Shown here piece after piece: positions 8,719 to 16,661 of a stretch of 64,000 nucleotides of DNA. The stretch is taken from assembly GCA_041497115.1 (NCBI GenBank), contig JBGQFW010000002.1, positions 1 through 64,000 on the forward strand. The letters are read 5' to 3'. The notes beneath the pieces are model-generated. The model did no database searches and was not told the DNA's origin. It worked only from the letters and a program-made list of their open reading frames with translations. The stretch comes from AR5 sp041497115. Its GTDB lineage: Bacteria; Methylomirabilota; Methylomirabilia; Rokubacteriales; CSP1-6. Numbering within the stretch: the stretch's first letter is position 1; the number at the start of each line of letters is the position of its first letter. The position numbers and the translations under genes are program-made.

Positions 8719-9357
8719 GTGCGTTTGTGTGTCTTCGACCTCGACCACACCCTCGTCCGCTCTCCGCTGGACCTGGCGGCGATGGCGGTGGACATGCGGG
8801 GGCTGCTGGAAGCCCGCTGCGGCCCGCTGCCGCCGCGGCCCGACCGCTATCGCGTCGGCGAGCTGATCCACTGGTGCAAGGCGAACGCGCCCGACGCGGA
8901 GGCGCCGCTGTGGGAGGTGGCGCTCGACCACGAGCGCCGCGCCGTCGCCGACGCCTCGCTCGAGCCGGGCGCCCGCGAGGCGATCGCCGGCGCCCGCGCC
9001 GCCGGCTTCGCCACGGCCGTCTGGACCAACAACGCCCGCGCGGTGACAGCCGCCGCGCTCGCGCGCTTCGCGCTGCTCGACGCGCTGGACCTCGTGGTGA
9101 CGCGCGACGAGATGCGCGCCCTGAAGCCCGATCCCGACGGCTGGCGCGTGATCGCCGGCCACTTCGGCCCCTGGCGGGACGCGGTCGTCGTCGGCGACTC
9201 CTGGGTGGACGGCGTGGCGGCGACGGCGGCCGGCGTCCCGTTCGTCGCCTACCGCCCCAACGAGACCGACCTCGCCCGCTGGAACGTCGAGCCAATCGCC
9301 CGCCTCGCCCACCTCGCCGACCTCCCCGACTGGCTCCACGCGCGTGCCCGACGGTAG
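8719..9357 (+). CDS. HAD-superfamily hydrolase
   Basis: 212 residues beginning at GTG 8719. HAD motif I is FDLDHT at the extreme N-terminus (DxD nucleophile/acid). Motif II is the Thr of VWTNN, motif III Lys is in RALKPDP, and motif IV is VVGDSWVDG. The cap is helical (subclass C1). These enzymes dephosphorylate small metabolites; the phosphoglycolate-phosphatase-like layout does not fix the substrate. Starting any later would remove motif I, which supports the GTG start beside the TACGGT box. Confidence 0.88.
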   Translation: MRLCVFDLDHTLVRSPLDLAAMAVDMRGLLEARCGPLPPRPDRYRVGELIHWCKANAPDAEAPLWEVALDHERRAVADASLEPGAREAIAGARAAGFATAVWTNNARAVTAAALARFALLDALDLVVTRDEMRALKPDPDGWRVIAGHFGPWRDAVVVGDSWVDGVAATAAGVPFVAYRPNETDLARWNVEPIARLAHLADLPDWLHARARR

Positions 9358-9480
9358 CGCGGACGCCTTCGAGCGCCCGATGAAGGCCGCCGCGCGTTCC
9401 CGTTGGGGGGCCGCCGGAACCGGTAGCGCGGACGCCTTCGAGCGCCCGATGAAGGCCGCCGCGCGTTCCCGTTGGGGGGC
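9352..9480. repeat. Two identical 60-bp direct repeats, period 69 bp
   Basis: The 60 bases at 9352-9411 recur exactly at 9421-9480, separated by 9 bp. Each unit contains an inverted pair GCCTTC...GAAGGC around GAGCGCCCGAT. The first copy begins inside the last codons of the HAD gene. A diverged relative of part of the unit (starting GCGCCCGATGAAGGC) occurs at 47644-47676 upstream of the nitrite reductase gene, so this may be a dispersed intergenic element. Confidence 0.85.
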
Positions 9481-9484
9481 GGCG

Positions 9485-9507
9485 GGGGGAGCGGCGGTCG
9501 CTCCCCC
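9485..9507. terminator. GC-rich hairpin between the HAD gene and rarA
   Basis: A perfect 9-bp stem, GGGGGAGCG and CGCTCCCCC, with a 5-nt GCGGT loop. There is no T-run, so it may be a weak terminator or part of the adjacent repeat. It ends 9 bp before the rarA ATG. Confidence 0.45.
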
Positions 9508-9516
9508 GCCCTATAA

Positions 9517-10863
9517 ATGAACCTGTTCGAGGACCCCGCGAGCGGGCCGGCGCCGGCCGGGCCCCTGGCCGACCGCATGCGGCCGGCCACGCTCGACGAG
9601 GTCGTGGGGCAGGCGCACCTGCTCGGCCCCGCCCGCGTGCTGCGCGTCGCGCTCGAGCGCAGCGAGCTGCACTCGATGATCCTGTGGGGCCCCCCGGGCT
9701 CGGGCAAGACGACACTGGCCTCGCTCATGGCCCGCGTGGCGGGCGCCCACTTCGTCGCGTTCTCGGCGGTGCTGTCGGGAGTCAAGGAGATCCGCCAGGT
9801 GGTGGCGGAGGCGGAGGCCGAGCGGGCCCGGCGCCGGCGGCGCACGATCCTGTTCGTGGACGAGATCCACCGGTTCAACCGCGGCCAGCAGGACGCCTTC
9901 CTGCCCCACGTCGAGAAGGGCACGATCGTGCTGGTGGGCGCTACCACCGAGAACCCCTCGTTCGAGGTGAACGCCGCGCTGCTCTCGCGCTGCCGCGTCT
10001 ACGTGCTGCACGCGCTCGCCGAGGACGATCTGGTGACCCTCATGCGGCGCGCGCTCGCCGACCGCGCGCGCGGGCTGGCCGCGCTCGGCCCCGACGTCGC
10101 CGACGACGCGCTTCGCCTCATCGCCCGCCTCGCCAACGGCGACGCGCGGTCGGCGCTCAACATCCTCGAGCTGGCCGTGCAGCAGGCGCCCGCCGCCGAC
10201 GGCCGGCGTGCGGTGAGCGAGGCCGGCATCCGCGAGGCGGCCCAGCGCCGCACGCTGCTCTACGACAAGTCCGGCGAGGAGCACTACAACCTGATCTCCG
10301 CGCTGCACAAGGCGCTGCGCGACTCCGATCCCGACGCCGCCCTCTACTGGATGACGCGGATGCTCGACTCCGGCGAGGACCCGCTCTACGTCGCGCGGCG
10401 GCTGGTGCGCTTCGCCTCCGAGGACGTCGGCAACGCCGACCCGCAGGCGCTGGCGCTCACGCTGGCCGCCAAGGACGCCTACCATTTCCTCGGCTCGCCG
10501 GAGGGCGAGCTGGCGCTGGCCCAGGCCACCCTCTATCTCGCCCTGGCGCCGAAATCGAACGCCGCCTACGTCGCGTTCAACGAGGCCCGGGCCGACGTGC
10601 AGGAGCGTCCGGCCGAGCCGGTGCCCCTGCACATCCGCAACGCGCCGACCGGCCTCATGCGCGATCTCGGCTACGGCGGCGGCTACCAGTACGCGCACGA
10701 CGCGCCGGACGCGCGCGTGGACCAGGAGCACCTGCCCGAGTCGCTGCGCGGGCGCCAGTACTACCGCCCCGCCGACCGCGGGCTCGAGGCCGAGCTGGGC
10801 CGGCGGCTGGCCGAGTGGCGCCGCTGGCGGGCCGAGCGCCGCGCGCGGCCCGAGCCCGAGTAG
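9517..10863 (+). CDS. rarA: Replication-associated recombination protein A (RarA/MgsA AAA+ ATPase)
   Basis: 448 residues, normal family length. The N-terminus MNLFEDP with PLADRMRPATLDEVVGQ is typical. Walker A is GPPGSGKTT near residue 58, Walker B LFVDEIHR near 112, and the sensor region reads GATTENPSFEVN. The C-terminal tetramerisation domain includes DLISALHKALR-like sequence (NLISALHKALRDSDPDAA) and DAPDARVDQEHLPESL. The protein acts at stalled replication forks with RecA and SSB. TATAA precedes the ATG directly; the upstream sequence is the repeat and hairpin. Confidence 0.95.
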   Translation: MNLFEDPASGPAPAGPLADRMRPATLDEVVGQAHLLGPARVLRVALERSELHSMILWGPPGSGKTTLASLMARVAGAHFVAFSAVLSGVKEIRQVVAEAEAERARRRRRTILFVDEIHRFNRGQQDAFLPHVEKGTIVLVGATTENPSFEVNAALLSRCRVYVLHALAEDDLVTLMRRALADRARGLAALGPDVADDALRLIARLANGDARSALNILELAVQQAPAADGRRAVSEAGIREAAQRRTLLYDKSGEEHYNLISALHKALRDSDPDAALYWMTRMLDSGEDPLYVARRLVRFASEDVGNADPQALALTLAAKDAYHFLGSPEGELALAQATLYLALAPKSNAAYVAFNEARADVQERPAEPVPLHIRNAPTGLMRDLGYGGGYQYAHDAPDARVDQEHLPESLRGRQYYRPADRGLEAELGRRLAEWRRWRAERRARPEPE

Positions 10864-10885
10864 GGTCCCCGACCCCGGGGACTGC

Positions 10886-10891
10886 TAGAAT
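10886..10891 (+). promoter_or_regulatory. -10-like TAGAAT before ddl
   Basis: TAGAAT ends 6 nt before the ATG at 10898, placing the expected transcription start at or next to the start codon (leaderless). A GTCCCC/GGGGAC hairpin lies just upstream and could end rarA transcription. Confidence 0.5.
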
Positions 10892-10897
10892 CGATTC

Positions 10898-12016
10898 ATG
10901 CCGCGCCTGCGCGTGGGCGTGATCTTCGGCGGCCGCTCCGGCGAGCACGAGGTGTCGCTCGCCTCCGCCGCCTCCGTCATCGCCGCGCTCGAGACGCGCG
11001 GCCACGACGTGGTCCCCATCGGCATCGCCCGCGACGGCCGCTGGGCCGTCGGGGGCGACCCGATGCGCGCGCTCGCCGAGCAGGCGCGCGGCGCGCTGCC
11101 GAGCGGCGACGAGACGGGCTCCGTGAAGAAGGCGCTGGCCGACCGCGCCGAGGGTGTGCGCAGCGCCGCCGCCGCCTCGCTGGTGCGCTCGGAGCCGGCC
11201 GGCAGCGTGCCCGCCGAGCTGCGGCAGGGGCTCGACGTGGTCTTCATCGCGCTGCACGGCCCCTACGGCGAGGACGGCACGATCCAGGGGCTGCTCGAGA
11301 TGGCCGACGTCCCCTACGTCGGCGCCGGCGTGCTCGCCTCGGCGGTGGGCATGGACAAGGCCGCCATGAAGACCGTGTTCCGCGCTCACGGACTGCCGGT
11401 GGTCGACCACGTCGTCGTGCCGCGCCGTGACTGGCGCGAGCAGCGCGAGGCCGTCGCCCGCCAGATCGTGGAGGCGCTCGGCGTGCCGTGCTTCGTGAAG
11501 CCGTGCAACCTGGGATCCAGCGTGGGCATCAGCCGGGTCGCGACGGCGGCCGCGCTGCCGGCGGCGCTGGACGAGGCCGCCCGCCACGATCGGAAGATCA
11601 TGGTCGAGCGCGCGGTCGTCCGCGCGCGGGAGATCGAGGTGAGCGTGCTCGGCAACGACCGGCCCGAGACCTCGCTGCCGGGCGAGATCCTCTACGAGGG
11701 CGAGTGGTACGACTACGCGACCAAGTACGCCGAGGGGCAGGCCCGGCTGGTGTGCCCGGCGCCGCTGACGCCGGCGCTGACCGCGCGCCTGCGCGAGCTG
11801 GCGGTGGCCGCGTTCCGGGCCATCGACGCCGCCGGGATGGCGCGGGTGGACTTCTTCCTCGAGGGGCAGACGCTCTACGTCAACGAGATCAACACGATTC
11901 CCGGATTCACCTCGACGAGCGGCTACGCGCGGATGTGGGAGGCGACCGGTCTCGCCTATCCCGACCTCGTCCAGCGGCTGATCGACCTCGCCCTGGAGCG
12001 CCACCGGGACACGTGA
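10898..12016 (+). CDS. ddl: D-alanine--D-alanine ligase
   Basis: 372 residues of ATP-grasp fold. The N-terminal signature is GGRSGEHEVSLASA. The substrate loop is GPYGEDGTIQG, the ATP-binding segment KPCNLGSSVGIS, and the C-terminal metal site VNEINTIPGFTSTS. It joins two D-Ala for peptidoglycan precursors in the cytoplasm. Its stop overlaps the murG GTG (GTGA), so the two cell-wall genes are co-translated. Length and motifs are those of the longer (DdlA-type) enzymes. Confidence 0.96.
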   Translation: MPRLRVGVIFGGRSGEHEVSLASAASVIAALETRGHDVVPIGIARDGRWAVGGDPMRALAEQARGALPSGDETGSVKKALADRAEGVRSAAAASLVRSEPAGSVPAELRQGLDVVFIALHGPYGEDGTIQGLLEMADVPYVGAGVLASAVGMDKAAMKTVFRAHGLPVVDHVVVPRRDWREQREAVARQIVEALGVPCFVKPCNLGSSVGISRVATAAALPAALDEAARHDRKIMVERAVVRAREIEVSVLGNDRPETSLPGEILYEGEWYDYATKYAEGQARLVCPAPLTPALTARLRELAVAAFRAIDAAGMARVDFFLEGQTLYVNEINTIPGFTSTSGYARMWEATGLAYPDLVQRLIDLALERHRDT

Positions 12017-13149
12017 CGCCCGGCCGGGTCGCCACCCCCCACCCCACCATCGTCATCGCCGGTGGGGGCACCGGCGGTCACACGAGCCCCGGTCTCGCCG
12101 TCGCCGCCCTCCTGCGCGAGCGCGGCATCGCGCACGCCTGGATCGGCAGCCACGACGGGCTCGAGGCCCGGCGCGCCGTCGAGCAGGGCATCCCCTACTT
12201 CGCGATCCCGACCGGCAAGCTGCGGCGCTACTGGGCGTGGCGCAACGTGAGCGATCTCGCCGTCAACGTCCCCACCGGCGTCCTGCGCGCGCGCGCGCTC
12301 CTGCGCCGCCTGCGCCCGCGCGTCGTGCTGGCGACGGGCGGCTTCGTGGCGCTGCCGGTGGTCCTGGGGGCGGCGCTCGCCCGGGTTCCGGTCGTCGTGC
12401 ACGAGCAGACCACGGTGCCGGGGCTGGCCAACCGCATCGCCGCCCGGCTGGCCCGGCGTATCGCCGTGACGTTCGCGGAGAGCGCGCGTCACTTTCCCGA
12501 CGGCCGCGCCGTCGTCACCGGCAACCCGCTGCGGCCCGACCTGCGCGGCGGCTCGCGCGCCGATGCCGTCGCCCGCTTCGCTCTCGATCCCGCGCTCCCG
12601 CTCGTGTACGTGACGGGCGGCGCCCAGGGCGCTCGCGCGATCAACCGCGCCGTCGGCGAGATCGCCGCGGAGCTGCTCGCGCACGCCCAGGTGATCCACC
12701 AGTGCGGCGATAACCTCGCCACCGGCGACCGCGCCTGGCTCGAGGCCCGGCGGGCCGCGCTGCCGCCCGCTCTCGTCCGTCGCTACACGGTGGTGCCGTG
12801 GGTCGGCGACGAGCTGGCGGGCATCTACGCCACCGCGTCGCTGGTCGTCACGCGGGCCGGCGCCGGGACGGTGAACGAGTGCTGCCAGCTCGGACTGCCC
12901 GCGCTCTACATTCCCCTGCCCGGCGCCAGCGGCGACGAGCAGACGGCCAACGCGCGCCTGGTGGGGCGCGCCGGCGGCTGCGCGATCCTGCCGCAGGCGA
13001 CGCTCACGCCCGACCTGCTCCTCGATCGGATCCGCGCCCTGCTCGCCGATCCCGCCCGTCTCAAGGACATGGGCGAGCGCGCCCGCACCCTCGCCATCCC
13101 CGACGCCGCCGCCCGCCTCGTCGCCATCCTGCTGGAGGTGGCGGCGTGA
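12013..13149 (+). CDS. murG: UDP-GlcNAc--undecaprenyl-PP-MurNAc-pentapeptide GlcNAc transferase
   Basis: 378 residues from GTG 12013, which overlaps the ddl stop. The N-domain loop is AGGGTGGHTSPGLAVA and a second loop is ATGGFVALP. C-domain donor-binding segments are VTGGAQGARAINRA and TRAGAGTVNECCQLG. It makes lipid II from lipid I at the cytoplasmic membrane face. Here it pairs only with ddl instead of lying in a complete division/cell-wall cluster; ftsK is 47 kb away. It is convergent with the next gene, with hairpins between. Confidence 0.94.
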   Translation: MTPGRVATPHPTIVIAGGGTGGHTSPGLAVAALLRERGIAHAWIGSHDGLEARRAVEQGIPYFAIPTGKLRRYWAWRNVSDLAVNVPTGVLRARALLRRLRPRVVLATGGFVALPVVLGAALARVPVVVHEQTTVPGLANRIAARLARRIAVTFAESARHFPDGRAVVTGNPLRPDLRGGSRADAVARFALDPALPLVYVTGGAQGARAINRAVGEIAAELLAHAQVIHQCGDNLATGDRAWLEARRAALPPALVRRYTVVPWVGDELAGIYATASLVVTRAGAGTVNECCQLGLPALYIPLPGASGDEQTANARLVGRAGGCAILPQATLTPDLLLDRIRALLADPARLKDMGERARTLAIPDAAARLVAILLEVAA

Positions 13150-13184
13150 CGCGCAGGACCACCTCACGCGAAATCGAGGAGCGA

Positions 13185-13247
13185 CCCGGCTTAGCCGGGG
13201 CGCGACGAGCGTCGGGGGGTAGGGGGGGCCATCTCGGGGCCCCCCCT
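13185..13247. terminator. Two hairpins between convergent murG and the Nth-like gene
   Basis: Hairpin 1 (13185-13199) is CCCGGC-TTA-GCCGGG and contains the TAA stop of the Nth-like gene. Hairpin 2 (13221-13247) is a perfect 10-bp stem, AGGGGGGGCC with GGCCCCCCCT, around a 7-nt loop. They probably serve as a two-way terminator. The second lies inside the last codons of the Nth-like gene. Confidence 0.55.
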
Positions 13248-13883
13248 GAGATCGCCCTTCAGCGGGCAGGTTTCACAGCGCGGCACCGTGCGACAGTGAC
13301 TCTTGGCGACGGCGACGAGCAGCGCGTGGAACTCGTTGAAGAGCGCGGGGTCGGACGGCAGGCGCGATTCCAGGAAGGCCCGCGCCGCCTCGTAGCCGGC
13401 CCCGGGCGGGAGGATCCGGTGGCGCTCGAGCACGCGACGGGTGTAGCCATCGGCCACGAACACCGGGCGGTGGCCGGCGTAGAGCAGGATCGCGTCGGCC
13501 GTCTCCGGCCCCAGCCCGGCCACCGCCAGCAGCCCGCGGCGCAGCGGCCCGAGCGGCAGCCGGCGCATCGCGCGGAAGTCGCCGCCCGCCCGCCGCAGCA
13601 GCCAGCCGGCGAAGGCGCGCAGCCGCCGCGCCTTGAGACGCCACGTGCCCGCCGGGCGCACGAGGCGTCCGAGCGTGGCCGCGTCCGCGGCGGCCAGCCG
13701 CGCCGGGGTGAGGCGTCCGGCCGCCCGCAGCGCCGCCACCGCCCGGGCCGCCGACGCCCAGGTCGTGTGCTGCACGAGGATCGCGCCCACCGCGACCTCG
13801 AAGGGCGTGCGCGCCGGCCACCAGCCCTGCGGGCCGTGGCGCGCGAGCAGCGCCCGGTAGAGGCGCAGCAGCCGCGCCTTCAC
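13191..13883 (-). CDS. Endonuclease III/HhH-GPD family DNA glycosylase-like protein
   Basis: About 230 residues from GTG 13883 (ATG 13946 is a possible longer start but would overlap the divergent gene). It has the HhH-GPD core: AILVQHTTW, the hairpin VAGLGPETADAILLYA, then PVFVADGYTRRVLERH with the catalytic Asp. The Lys that Nth uses as AP-lyase nucleophile is replaced (GPETA for GxKTA), as in monofunctional relatives such as MagIII. The Fe-S region keeps CRTVPRCETC but has no fourth Cys; the tail after CPLKGDL is encoded by a hairpin-rich stretch. Most likely an alkyl-base glycosylase or a damaged relative. Confidence 0.78.
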   Translation of the reverse strand: MKARLLRLYRALLARHGPQGWWPARTPFEVAVGAILVQHTTWASAARAVAALRAAGRLTPARLAAADAATLGRLVRPAGTWRLKARRLRAFAGWLLRRAGGDFRAMRRLPLGPLRRGLLAVAGLGPETADAILLYAGHRPVFVADGYTRRVLERHRILPPGAGYEAARAFLESRLPSDPALFNEFHALLVAVAKSHCRTVPRCETCPLKGDLRGGPEMAPPTPRRSSRPG

Positions 13884-13944
13884 GCGATCGCGGGGCGGGC
13901 CGGGAATGCGGCGCCACGCGCGCAGCACGGGACGGCCTGACGCC

Positions 13945-14895
13945 ATGCTCGGTGTCATCCTCCTGCTCCAGACGCTGACCCTGGCGGTCTCGGGGCCGAC
14001 GACCTCACCCGAGTATCTCCCGCTGCGCGTCGCCGCCGCCGAGGGGCTCTTCGCGCGCGAGGGGCTCGACGTGGTCCTCAAGACGACGCGGGCCGAGCCG
14101 GGCGCGGCCGAGGCGCTGGCGCAGGGGCAGGCCGACCTCGCCGCGACGTCGCTGGAGGCGATCCTGCGCTTCGGCCCGCGCTCGAGCCAGCAGGCGCCGC
14201 GGCTGGTCTTCGGCCTGACCGCGGCGCCGCCGGTGGCGCTGCTGGTACCCACGTCCCAGGCGGCGATCGTCAAGTCGCTCGACGACCTGCCGGGCACGCG
14301 CGTGGGCGTGTCGAGCCCCGGCGCGCCCGAGCAGGCCTGGCTCGGCTGGCTCCTGGCCCGCGCGGGGCTCACGCTCGCCCAGGTCTGGGTCGTGAGCCAC
14401 GGCACCCGCGGGCTGGTGAGCGCGATCGAGAGCGGCGAGGTGCACACCGGGCTCGTGCCCGAGCCCTTCGCCTCCCGGCTGGTCGCCGACGGCCAGGCCC
14501 GCGTCCTGGTCGATCTGCGCACGCCGGCCGCCGTTGCCCAGGCGCTGGGCGGACCAACGGTCAACGCCGCCGTGTTCGTGCGCGCCGATCGCCGTCCCCG
14601 CGAGCGCGACCTGGCCGGGTTCGGCCGGGCCGTCCTGGCCGCTGAGCAGCGCATCGCCGAGGCGCCGGCGCCGGAGCTGGCCGCCAGGCTTCCAGCGCAG
14701 GTGGTCGGTCCCGCCGGCGAGTTCGCCGCGCGGCTCGAGGCCACGCGAGGCGTCTACCTGGCCGACGGGCTCGTGACCGCCGAGCAGGTGCGCCAGACGA
14801 TCAGCCTGATCCGGGGTCATCAGCCCCTGCCGACCACCAGTCGTGTGCCCTCGCCGGAGGAGCTGCTGCACGTCAATCCGCCGGCGGCTCGCTGA
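13945..14895 (+). CDS. NMT1/SsuA-like ABC transporter substrate-binding protein
   Basis: 316 residues from ATG 13945. The signal peptide core is VILLLQTLTLAVSG. The family fold then follows: YLPLRVAAAEGLFAREGLDVV near the N-terminus, a 'DLAATSLEAILRF' segment and LPGTRVGVSSPGAPEQAWL. Such proteins bind sulfonates, pyrimidine-like or other small ligands in the periplasm for an ABC permease. No permease or ATPase gene is nearby, so the partner is elsewhere or absent. The 3' end overlaps the convergent maf gene by 23 nt. Confidence 0.8.
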   Translation: MLGVILLLQTLTLAVSGPTTSPEYLPLRVAAAEGLFAREGLDVVLKTTRAEPGAAEALAQGQADLAATSLEAILRFGPRSSQQAPRLVFGLTAAPPVALLVPTSQAAIVKSLDDLPGTRVGVSSPGAPEQAWLGWLLARAGLTLAQVWVVSHGTRGLVSAIESGEVHTGLVPEPFASRLVADGQARVLVDLRTPAAVAQALGGPTVNAAVFVRADRRPRERDLAGFGRAVLAAEQRIAEAPAPELAARLPAQVVGPAGEFAARLEATRGVYLADGLVTAEQVRQTISLIRGHQPLPTTSRVPSPEELLHVNPPAAR

Positions 14896-15466
14896 CGGGC
14901 ACGCCGAAGGCCGCCAGCAGCCGCGCCGTCTCCGCCAGCGGCAGGCCGACCACGTTGCTGAAGGAGCCCGCGAGGCCGGCCACGAGCGCGCCACCCCGCC
15001 CCTGGATGGCATAGGCGCCGGCCTTGTCGAGCGGCTCGCCGCTGTCCACGTAGGCGCCGATCTCGGCCTCGCCGTAGTCGGCCATCCTCACCCGGCTGGT
15101 CACCGCCGTCGTCGCCCAGCGCCCGGTGCCCACCGCCACGACCGCCACGCCGGTGATCACCTCGTGCTCGCGCCCGCGCAGGCGGCGCAGCATCGCGCGG
15201 GCCTCGTCCGGGCCGGCCGGCTTGCCGAGCGCCTCGCCGTCCACCACCACGACGGTGTCGGCGCCGAGGACGACGCCCGCGGCGGCGCGCCCGGCGACGG
15301 CGCGCGCCTTGTCGAGCGCCAGCCGCGCGACCGCGTCCGTGAGGGGTCCGGGGGCCAGCGCCTCGTCGACGTCGCTCGGGATCACGGCGAACTCCGGGCA
15401 GAGGGCGCGCAGCAGCTCGCGCCGGCGGGGCGAGGCGGAGGCCAGGATCAGCGGTGGCGGCGTCAG
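14873..15466 (-). CDS. maf: Maf family nucleoside-triphosphate pyrophosphatase, probable CTG start
   Basis: 197 residues if read from CTG 15466. Family motifs are present: LILASASPRRRELL at the N-terminus, GADTVVVVDGEALGKP, and DKAGAYAIQGRG. It hydrolyses non-canonical NTPs or m7G/UTP-type nucleotides to monophosphates in the cytoplasm. The only in-frame ATG/GTG/TTG is GTG 15385, which would delete SASPRR, the phosphate-binding motif. The CTG at 15466 overlaps the TGA of the upstream gene (CTGA), with GGAAG just before. I therefore take CTG as the start; an assembly error is the alternative. Confidence 0.82.
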   Translation of the reverse strand: MTPPPLILASASPRRRELLRALCPEFAVIPSDVDEALAPGPLTDAVARLALDKARAVAGRAAAGVVLGADTVVVVDGEALGKPAGPDEARAMLRRLRGREHEVITGVAVVAVGTGRWATTAVTSRVRMADYGEAEIGAYVDSGEPLDKAGAYAIQGRGGALVAGLAGSFSNVVGLPLAETARLLAAFGVPVSEPPAD

Positions 15467-15729
15467 AGCTTCCGGAGCGTGAACGCGGCGATCACGATGC
15501 CGACGATGCCCACCAGGTTGACCTTCAGGCTCACCCCGAAGGTGAGCGTGAGGAAGCGCAGGTCGAGGTTCGCCGGCGGCGTGAGCCCGATGGTCGGCCC
15601 CTTGGCGATCAGGTCCTGCGCCCGGCCGGCCGGAAGGAGGCTGCCGAGCAGCTCGCCGAGGAGCGAGCCGACGACGAGCCCGGCCACCACCACCAGAAGG
15701 ATCAGCCCGACGCCTCGCCCGGCGGCCAC
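15463..15729 (-). CDS. DUF4321-type small membrane protein
   Basis: 88 residues with two hydrophobic helices, residues about 8-32 and 63-82, and a central PPANLDLRFLTLTFG. This matches the short DUF4321 proteins often found beside maf; the function is unknown. Its stop codon overlaps the probable start of maf, so the pair is translationally coupled. It lies 12 nt downstream of speE on the same strand and may be transcribed with speD-speE. Confidence 0.7.
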   Translation of the reverse strand: MAAGRGVGLILLVVVAGLVVGSLLGELLGSLLPAGRAQDLIAKGPTIGLTPPANLDLRFLTLTFGVSLKVNLVGIVGIVIAAFTLRKL

Positions 15730-15740
15730 GCCCGGGGAGC

Positions 15741-16661
15741 CTAGGTGACGATCAGCGGGTGAGCGTCGGTGACGACGCGCGTCTGGGCGTCGATGGCCGC
15801 CCGGATGTGCTTGGGGAGGTGGAACGCGTGCTGGTGGGTCTGCCCGTCCCAGTAGCCGAGTGATCCCTTGACCCGGTCGGCGATCAGCCGGTCGACGGCG
15901 GCGATATCCTGGCGGCGGGGATCCACCTTCTTGGTCGCCGTGATGAAGCCCCAGGGGGTGCCGAAGCAGGAGATGAAGGTCTGAAAGGCCGCCACCACCG
16001 GGAAGACCTCGCGCAGGGTCCGGTGAATGGACGTGAAGAAGTCCAGCTCACCGAACTTGGTCATCCCGGCCTGCAGGGTCATCGCCCCGCCGGGGGTCAG
16101 ACGGTCCCGCACGAGCGTGTAGAACTCCTTGGTGAACAGCAGGCAGGCCGGCCCCTCCTCCAGCGGCTCGACCAGGTCGACCGTGATGAAGTCGAACCGC
16201 TCGGCCGTCTTCTCGAGATAGCCCCGGGCGTCCTCGTTCCGGACCTCGGAGCGTGGGTCGTCGAAGGCGCCCTGGTGCATCTCGGGCAGGTGCTGCTTGC
16301 AGAGGTCGACCACCTCGCCGTCGATGTCCACCATGACGGCGCGCTTGACGGTGGGGTAGCGCAGGATCTCGCGGAGGGTGGCCCCTTCGCCGCCGCCGAT
16401 GACGAGCCCCGACTCCGGCGCCCGCTCGGAGGCGAGCATGCCGGGATGGACCAGGGCCTCGTGATAGATGAAGTCTTCCGCCTGGCTCGACTGGATGCGG
16501 CCGTCGAGGACCAGCACCTTGCCGTAGGCCGGCGTCTCCATGATCTCCATGTGCTGGAACTTGGTCTGAGCCTCGACGATGGTGCGCCGGATGGCGTGCA
16601 TGTGGCCTTCGACGGCCGTGGTCGGCTCGAAGAACCACTTGTAGGACTGCGGCGTGATCAA
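15741..16661 (-). CDS. speE: Aminopropyltransferase (SpeE family, ACL5/thermospermine-synthase-like)
   Basis: 306 residues from TTG 16661, overlapping the speD stop. It transfers the aminopropyl group of decarboxylated SAM to an amine. Seen: YGKVLVLDGRIQSSQAEDF, FIYHEALVHPGM, the SAM loop IGGGEGATLREIL, acidic VDIDGEVVDLC and NEDARGYL. The catalytic segment reads DLVEPLEEGPACLLFTKEFY instead of the DSxDP of spermidine synthases. That form, together with LQAG and TPWGFITATKK downstream, resembles ACL5-type thermospermine synthases. The amine acceptor is therefore uncertain: putrescine, agmatine or spermidine. Confidence 0.9.
   Translation of the reverse strand: MITPQSYKWFFEPTTAVEGHMHAIRRTIVEAQTKFQHMEIMETPAYGKVLVLDGRIQSSQAEDFIYHEALVHPGMLASERAPESGLVIGGGEGATLREILRYPTVKRAVMVDIDGEVVDLCKQHLPEMHQGAFDDPRSEVRNEDARGYLEKTAERFDFITVDLVEPLEEGPACLLFTKEFYTLVRDRLTPGGAMTLQAGMTKFGELDFFTSIHRTLREVFPVVAAFQTFISCFGTPWGFITATKKVDPRRQDIAAVDRLIADRVKGSLGYWDGQTHQHAFHLPKHIRAAIDAQTRVVTDAHPLIVT

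Noticed and set aside
9352..9480. Insertion-sequence ends
   Set aside because: The copies are direct, not inverted, and there is no transposase or target-site duplication.
13884..13946. ATG 13946 as start of the Nth-like gene
   Set aside because: It would overlap the divergent binding-protein start by 2 bp, leaving no promoter space, and the added residues are not conserved. GTG 13883 was preferred, though the evidence is weak.
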